From an uncultured Flavobacteriales bacterium (GTDB lineage Bacteria > Bacteroidota > Bacteroidia > Flavobacteriales_D > Crocinitomicaceae): DNA of 5,701 nt. The notes beneath the pieces are model-generated. The model saw nothing but the letters and a program-made list of their open reading frames with translations, had not been told where the DNA came from and made no database searches. The position numbers and the translations under genes are program-made. The stretch is from positions 1 through 5,701 of the forward strand of contig CAJWCX010000099.1 in the NCBI GenBank assembly GCA_913031405.1, given 5' to 3'. The first letter of the stretch is position 1. Each line of letters begins with the position of its first letter. Shown here piece after piece: positions 1 through 3,940 of the stretch.

Positions 1-1
1 A

Positions 2-136
2 GTTGCAAGTGGTGATGCTGGAGTTATTAGCAAAATAAATTTTGATTTAGGATCCAGTGAAATAAACTCGTCTAGTTACAGTATAAGCTTCAATGCAAGC
101 GGAGCGCATATGAGTTTGGTTTCGGTTAGATTGGAT
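2..136 (+). repeat. Partial protein-coding repeat, copy 0 (C-terminal third)
   Basis: The encoded segment GVISKINFDL...SISFNASGAHMSLVSVRLD aligns with the last third of the three downstream copies (for example GVISIIDFNL...EASGPHMSLTAARLD). It proves that the repeat array and the gene extend past the left edge of the window. Confidence 0.88.
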
Positions 137-2608
137 TTTCTTGAGGAAGTTGGTGAAAAACCGCTTGCTTTCAAAAAACATTATTCAAGTAATAGTGAAT
201 TCGCAGAATGGGAAACATTTACAGTCGGATTTGGTGATCCAGGAAATGATGCAGACGTTGAAGGAAGCAAAGATGGCCCAACGATTACTCAGTCAGCACC
301 GGGAGCAATGGCTACTGGATCTGGCAATATATATAACCCAGCGGGAATAAGCAAATTTAGTTTGTCAGATAATTTGAACGGCAAATTAAAAGAAATTAAT
401 TTTCAAATATGGACTAAGGGATCACCAGCGAATTATGAAAGTTTTGTATTAAAAACTCCAAATGAAGATTTTGTTGGAAAACGAGAAGAAATAGTTTCGA
501 GAGACGGAAGTACTATTAGTAAAATTGCCTTTGATACTAGTTCTTCTGTCCTTGAGGATATTAGTTATTCAATTGAGTTTTCTGCTTCCGCAGCTCACAT
601 GAGCTTGGCTGCTGCGCGATTAGATATTGCGTATGAAGAAGAAATTATTTTCGAGTTTAAAGATGTTTTGGCCAGTGATAGCGAATATGCTGAGTGGAAA
701 GATTTTACCAATGCTTTTGGTGAGCCGGGGAATGAGGCGGATGTTACAGGAAGTAAGTCTGGTGTCTTAATTACTCAAACAACTCCTGGAGCAATGGTGA
801 CCTCAACAAAGAATATTTATAATCCAGGCGGTGTTAGTAAGTTTAAACTGAAGGATAATTTTCTGGGTAAGTTGGATAAGTTGGTTTTTCAGATATGGAC
901 AGTGGGTTCTCCTGCAAATTATGAAAGTTTTAGGCTTGTGTCTGGTGATAATAATATTTCTGGAGAGAGGACTGAACTAGTAAATGGCGACAGGGGAGTT
1001 ATTAGTATAATTGATTTTAATTTAGAAAGCCAGTCTATTCAGGATACAGAATTCACAATAGAATTTGAGGCATCTGGACCGCATATGAGTTTAACAGCTG
1101 CGCGACTTGACTATGAGGTCAAAGAAATCATAATAAATTATGATGAATATACCGCTCCTGGTTGGAGCTTTGATGGATGGGTTAATTTTGAGCATGCTGT
1201 TGCTGCTTGGAATGAGCCTGATTTGGAAGGTAGCCGTGAGGTAACCTTTGACGAGGGATCGTTGTTAAGGCAGGTGGTTGAGGGTGCAATGATAACATCA
1301 ACCAAGAATATATATAGCCCTCGAGGGATTAGTGCTTTTGAAATAGCCGATGCAACTACAGAGGCGGTAGTTGACGTGGCTTTGCAAATTAGGACAACGG
1401 GTTCGCCGCTAAATAATGAAAGTGTCATTTTGAAAATTGGAGAAAATTCCATTAAAGGTGAATATAGCGAGGTTGCTAAAAAGAGAACTAGATATGGATA
1501 TGAGATAATTTCAAAGTTCGACTTCGATCTAAATGGCCAGAACACGAATGAGTATACAATTGAATTTTCCGCATCTGGACCTCACATGAGTCTTGTTTCT
1601 GCTCGTCTTGATAGGCAAACATCCGTTTCATATCAATTGGAGAAGAGCTATTCTGCGAATTTAGATGAAGTTAGTGATGATCGTTGGACATATCCAAGAA
1701 ACTCCACTCCTGGTAAAAGAAATTTGGCCCCGGTGTTTGGATTTGCGTCAGGAGAGGGAGATGAGCGTGTGGCTCAACGATATGGCCAAATGATAGTCGG
1801 ATTTGACACCTCAACCGATGTTCCATTAGGCCTGCATTACTCTCAATATAAAATAAAATCATTAGTTATGAATGCGACAGTCGCTTTAGACCAGCAGTTT
1901 CCCTACGATGGTACAGCAGATGATTATAGTAAATATAACGGTGAAGACGATAAGGATAGCCCTGTCGAATTGTTCGGTGCTGGTTTTAGGAATGGTTACG
2001 ATAGCTTATCGTGGAATGAGTCTTCTCCGCTTAGCGACAGGAATGACAATGGAAACCATCATGTTTACTCGTTAGGCTTTGATAATGGAAATGCTATTGA
2101 TGTTGATTATTATAGATTTTCTAATCCTCATAATGCTAAGCCATTTGCGATTGGTAAAGTTGATGGTCTTGAACAAGGAGATATGGTTCCAGAAGATTCA
2201 GTTTTTGAATTTAATGTGGATGTAAGTGATAAGAATATTCATCATTACGTCGCTGACTCACTGTCAAAAGGAAAAATCTTTTTTGCATTGTCCCAAATTC
2301 TTTATGGGAGAACTGCTGATGGAGGTAAAGGTTATCCGGATTTTTACACAAGTGATCATATATTAGGTGAAGGTCCCACTTTGAAAATAGAGTTTGAAAT
2401 TGTGCCGGCTAAGTTGGAACCGCCAATTATGTCAATTAAGAGAAATGGAAAGGGTGGAGTTGTCTTAGAGTGGTCAGGAGTAGGTGAATTACAAAGCTCT
2501 GATTCCCTTGGGATGGAGGCTGAATGGATTTCGGTTGAAACAACAGAAAATAAATACGAGATCGATTCAAATGAATTACAACAGTTTTACCGGGTAAAGG
2601 GCCTTTAG
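2..2608 (+). CDS. Large repeat-containing secreted protein, 5' end missing (868 codons present)
   Basis: The frame is open from base 2 to TAG at 2606-2608. The first in-frame ATG (110) lies inside the motif HMSLxxxRLD, and the codons before it (VASGDAGVISKINFDL...) match the end of the later repeats, so the gene begins upstream of the window. Counting from base 2, residues 1-45 are the tail of one repeat and residues 46-537 are three full repeats. Residues about 538-800 are a different region with motifs RWTYPRN, ELFGAGFRNGYD and YPDFYTSDHILGEGPTL, which resembles unnamed secreted proteins of Planctomycetes and Verrucomicrobia and perhaps DNRLRE-like beta domains. Residues about 801-868 (VVLEWSG, LQSSDS, EW, FYRV) look like the small C-terminal beta domain common in PVC exported proteins. 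There are no cysteine-rich or enzyme motifs. A structural, adhesive or carbohydrate-binding surface role is inference only. A terminator-like hairpin follows the stop. Confidence 0.88.
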   Translation, partial: VASGDAGVISKINFDLGSSEINSSSYSISFNASGAHMSLVSVRLDFLEEVGEKPLAFKKHYSSNSEFAEWETFTVGFGDPGNDADVEGSKDGPTITQSAPGAMATGSGNIYNPAGISKFSLSDNLNGKLKEINFQIWTKGSPANYESFVLKTPNEDFVGKREEIVSRDGSTISKIAFDTSSSVLEDISYSIEFSASAAHMSLAAARLDIAYEEEIIFEFKDVLASDSEYAEWKDFTNAFGEPGNEADVTGSKSGVLITQTTPGAMVTSTKNIYNPGGVSKFKLKDNFLGKLDKLVFQIWTVGSPANYESFRLVSGDNNISGERTELVNGDRGVISIIDFNLESQSIQDTEFTIEFEASGPHMSLTAARLDYEVKEIIINYDEYTAPGWSFDGWVNFEHAVAAWNEPDLEGSREVTFDEGSLLRQVVEGAMITSTKNIYSPRGISAFEIADATTEAVVDVALQIRTTGSPLNNESVILKIGENSIKGEYSEVAKKRTRYGYEIISKFDFDLNGQNTNEYTIEFSASGPHMSLVSARLDRQTSVSYQLEKSYSANLDEVSDDRWTYPRNSTPGKRNLAPVFGFASGEGDERVAQRYGQMIVGFDTSTDVPLGLHYSQYKIKSLVMNATVALDQQFPYDGTADDYSKYNGEDDKDSPVELFGAGFRNGYDSLSWNESSPLSDRNDNGNHHVYSLGFDNGNAIDVDYYRFSNPHNAKPFAIGKVDGLEQGDMVPEDSVFEFNVDVSDKNIHHYVADSLSKGKIFFALSQILYGRTADGGKGYPDFYTSDHILGEGPTLKIEFEIVPAKLEPPIMSIKRNGKGGVVLEWSGVGELQSSDSLGMEAEWISVETTENKYEIDSNELQQFYRVKGL
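137..625 (+). repeat. Protein-coding repeat, copy 1 (163 codons)
   Basis: This is a full repeat unit, delimited here from just after one RLD motif to the end of the next. Landmarks in order are EFAEW, GDPGNDADVEGSK, ITQSAPGAMATGSGNIYNP, GISKFSL, FQIWTKGSPANYESF, ISKIAFD, and the closing SAAHMSLAAARLD. It is closest to copy 2. The nucleotide sequences have drifted much more than the protein, so the duplication is not recent. Confidence 0.88.
626..1111 (+). repeat. Protein-coding repeat, copy 2 (162 codons)
   Basis: It has the same landmarks as copy 1: EYAEW, GEPGNEADVTGSK, ITQTTPGAMVTSTKNIYNP, GVSKFKL, FQIWTVGSPANYESF, ISIIDFN and SGPHMSLTAARLD. By eye, well over half of the aligned residues in the central part equal those of copy 1. 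Confidence 0.88.
1112..1612 (+). repeat. Protein-coding repeat, copy 3, divergent (167 codons)
   Basis: This is the most divergent full copy. The core is kept (WVNF, AWNEPDLEGS, VEGAMITSTKNIYSP, GISAFEI, LQIRTTGSPLNNES, IISKFDFDL, SASGPHMSLVSARLD), but the first ~40 residues (YDEYTAPGWSFDGW...) differ, and a few residues are inserted around KKRTRYGYEIIS. It is the last copy before the unrelated C-terminal region. Confidence 0.88.
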
Positions 2609-2655
2609 AGATAATCTAACGGCTCAGGGTTACCAGGGTGGTCCGATGAGAACGC

Positions 2656-2705
2656 CCTCCCTCTTGTCTGATCTGCTCGTTTAGTCAAGGGGGAGGAAAA
2701 TTTTT
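2656..2705 (+). terminator. Rho-independent terminator-like hairpin after the repeat protein
   Basis: The arm CCTCCCTCTTG (2656-2666) pairs with CAAGGGGGAGG (2686-2696) over 11 bp, with a single G-U wobble. The loop is 19 bases. AAAATTTTT follows at 2697-2705, so the T run starts four bases after the stem. It lies 47 bases after the stop of the repeat protein, as expected for its terminator. The loop is larger than usual and the T run is offset, so termination strength is uncertain. Confidence 0.62.
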
Positions 2706-2763
2706 GAATAAAATTGCTGCATTACACAACAATCACGCAAACGACGAAAATAGCTCCAAAACG

Positions 2764-2815
2764 GCTTCCCTTGTCCCTGTGTGGTGCAGGATAAACTAAA
2801 GGGGACAGGGGAAGC
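2764..2815 (+). promoter_or_regulatory. Long hairpin just upstream of the pseudopilin start; possible 5' UTR control element or second terminator
   Basis: The arm GCTTCCCTTGTCCCT (2764-2778) pairs with GGGGACAGGGGAAGC (2801-2815) over 15 bp, with two wobbles. The loop is 22 bases. It is followed by TTTCATTTACTT and then the ATG of the next gene. The only purine-rich, SD-like stretch before that ATG (AGGGGAAG, 2807-2814) is inside the 3' arm and would be hidden when the hairpin forms. It may be a terminator with a weak T tail, an attenuator, or a structure limiting translation; the sequence alone does not decide. No known riboswitch fold was recognised in the loop. Confidence 0.5.
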
Positions 2816-2827
2816 TTTCATTTACTT

Positions 2828-3643
2828 ATGGCCGATACAGGGAACAGCAAGGGATTTACACTGGTCGAGTTATTAGTGGTTATCGCCATTATCGCTATCT
2901 TGGCTTCCCTCTTGTTGCCGGCATTGGCGGAATCTAGGTTGGCTGCGAAAAGGACAAATGAACTTAGCAGTTCAAAACAGTTGATTCTCGGTTGGCATTT
3001 ATATGCGGAAGATCATGATGGCGGTGTCATGCCAGGATATAGGAATGGATATAATGCTTATGACTTTAAGGGCAATTCACTTCGTAACCCAATTAATGTA
3101 CGTTATCCATGGAGACTGATTCCGTGGTTAGGAGATTCATTTGAGTTGATATATGCAAACGAGAATCGACGATTACTGAATGAGTTCAAATCCACCTATG
3201 AGGAATACGCCTATGCCGTAAGTCTGTTTCCATCACTTGGGGTAAACTCCCGCTTTGTGGGTGGGGATGATGTAGATCTGTCGCCAACCAAAAAAGCAAT
3301 ATCCAAGTTTGGCCAGTTTTGCCTTATAAATACAAGTCAGGTCAGAGACAGTTCAGGATTAATTGTTTTTTCATCAGCAAGACATAAGTTTGGAGAGCGA
3401 ATGGTTAATGGCTTTTATCTAGTTAAGTCTCCATATTTTGGAAAAAGAGAATGGGAATTTGAATTGAAAAAAGATGAGCCCGGTCCTGCGTATGGGTACG
3501 TTCATCATCGTTACAAAGGTAAGGCTATTAATGCCTTTGTTGATGGTCATTCAGAAACGCTTAGTTTCGAAGCTATGAATGATATGCGTAAATGGTGCAA
3601 TATTGCCGATTCCAAAGATTGGGTTTTAAGGAAGAAAATATGA
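2828..3643 (+). CDS. Pseudopilin-like protein with prepilin-type N-terminal cleavage/methylation domain (271 aa)
   Basis: The short leader MADTGNSKG is followed by FTLVELLVVIAIIAILASLLLPALA. This is a class III prepilin signal with Gly9 at the cleavage site, Phe10 as the new N-terminus and the conserved Glu at mature position 5. The hydrophobic helix (about 10-34) would anchor the protein in the inner membrane until a PilD-type peptidase processes it. SSKQLILGWHLYAEDHDG (about 48-65) and HHRYKGKAINAFVDGH (226-241) are typical of the large PVC pseudopilin-like family carrying a C-terminal H...DG motif. Here 11 residues separate H227 from D239 rather than the canonical nine. The role of this family is poorly known; type II secretion-like or surface fibre functions are usually assumed. 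ATG 2828 is chosen because the frame is closed upstream (TAA at 2792-2794) and no other start lies between. No good Shine-Dalgarno is exposed. The stop overlaps the next ORF. Confidence 0.93.
   Translation: MADTGNSKGFTLVELLVVIAIIAILASLLLPALAESRLAAKRTNELSSSKQLILGWHLYAEDHDGGVMPGYRNGYNAYDFKGNSLRNPINVRYPWRLIPWLGDSFELIYANENRRLLNEFKSTYEEYAYAVSLFPSLGVNSRFVGGDDVDLSPTKKAISKFGQFCLINTSQVRDSSGLIVFSSARHKFGERMVNGFYLVKSPYFGKREWEFELKKDEPGPAYGYVHHRYKGKAINAFVDGHSETLSFEAMNDMRKWCNIADSKDWVLRKKI
3627..3634 (+). promoter_or_regulatory. Ribosome binding site for the small ORF at 3640
   Basis: TAAGGAAG sits 5 bases before ATG 3640, inside the last codons of the pseudopilin gene. It supports ATG 3640, at the ATGA stop/start overlap, over the in-frame ATG at 3592, which would overlap the pseudopilin by 52 bases and has no comparable site. 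Confidence 0.55.
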
Positions 3644-3888
3644 ATAAAACAGATGCTATTCGACTATCCGTTATCAATTGTATAAACCGTATTAGCATGT
3701 TGGACGCCAATATGTTTGTTCAAGAAATGCACATGTTTGATGTGGACAAATTAATCCTCAATGAGTTTTATAAAATGTTTAAATTAATTGACCTGAACGA
3801 TCATTTGCTCAATTTTAATTCTGGAAAATTTACATCATGTTCCTCTAGTACATCCACGCAAAAAAGCCACCCCCTCTTGCTGGCATGA
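3640..3888 (+). CDS. Small hypothetical protein, translationally coupled to the pseudopilin (82 aa)
   Basis: The start codon overlaps the pseudopilin stop as ATGA and is preceded by TAAGGAAG at a good spacing, the usual layout for translational coupling. The product begins MNKTDAIRLSVINCINRISM. The first ~60 residues are rich in Leu, Ile, Met, Phe, Asn and Asp and look like a helical soluble protein; there is no signal peptide or membrane segment. The last ~18 residues (SCSSSTSTQKSHPLLLA) are low complexity and are encoded by the inverted-repeat DNA at 3829-3888, with TGA inside one arm. I recognise no family. It could be a real small partner of the pseudopilin, a leader ORF whose translation affects the terminator, a truncated remnant, or a chance frame that runs into the terminator. 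Confidence 0.48.
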   Translation: MNKTDAIRLSVINCINRISMLDANMFVQEMHMFDVDKLILNEFYKMFKLIDLNDHLLNFNSGKFTSCSSSTSTQKSHPLLLA

Positions 3889-3894
3889 TGTAAA
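3829..3894 (+). repeat. Perfect 11-bp inverted repeat interleaved with the terminator stem
   Basis: TTTACATCATG (3829-3839) is exactly complementary to CATGATGTAAA (3884-3894). The second arm lies inside the loop of the 12-bp terminator stem (3869-3880 with 3904-3915), so the arm order is A-B-A'-B'. RNA could form an H-type pseudoknot or alternate between two hairpins. The first arm is inside the small ORF, and its TGA stop is in the second arm. On DNA it could also be a palindromic protein-binding site, although the 44-base gap argues against a simple operator. Confidence 0.6.
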
Positions 3895-3926
3895 ACAAAA
3901 AAGGCAAGAGGGGGTATTTACTTTAC
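3869..3926 (+). terminator. Terminator-like hairpin, possibly bidirectional, after the pseudopilin/small ORF unit
   Basis: ACCCCCTCTTGC (3869-3880) pairs perfectly with GCAAGAGGGGGT (3904-3915) over 12 bp. The loop is 23 bases. It is followed by the T-rich but interrupted ATTTACTTTAC, and preceded by six A (3860-3865) that would serve as a U tract on the opposite strand. The arms resemble those of the hairpin at 2656-2696 (shared CCCTCTTG). It separates the pseudopilin unit from the double-propeller gene, whose start is only 25 bases beyond the stem. Confidence 0.6.
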
Positions 3927-3940
3927 AAAACTGAATAAAC

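Noticed and set aside
1138..1545. Reverse-strand open frame of 135 codons
   Set aside because: It lies antisense to repeat copy 3, whose protein conservation with the other copies shows that the + strand is the coding one.
2635..2658. Short alternative stem AGGGTG with CGCCCT overlapping the first terminator arm
   Set aside because: Only 6 bp with a wobble, too weak against the 11-bp terminator stem to claim an antiterminator.
2613..2690. Possible integron attC-like site, because ATCTAAC resembles an RYYYAAC core
   Set aside because: No matching GTTRRRY partner is found at a suitable place (GTTTAGT does not fit), and no integrase is present.
2703..2735. Possible promoter around TTGAAT (2704-2709) before the pseudopilin
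   Set aside because: No convincing -10 element occurs at 16-18 bases spacing.
2680..2800. Six-base complementarity between the loops of the two intergenic hairpins (TTTAGT with ACTAAA), a possible kissing interaction
   Set aside because: Six AT-rich bases are expected by chance between loops of this size.
2658..2915. Exact 10-mer TCCCTCTTGT shared by the first hairpin arm and the pseudopilin signal-helix codons
   Set aside because: A few 10-mer matches are expected by chance in 5.7 kb, and in the gene it simply encodes part of ASLLLP.
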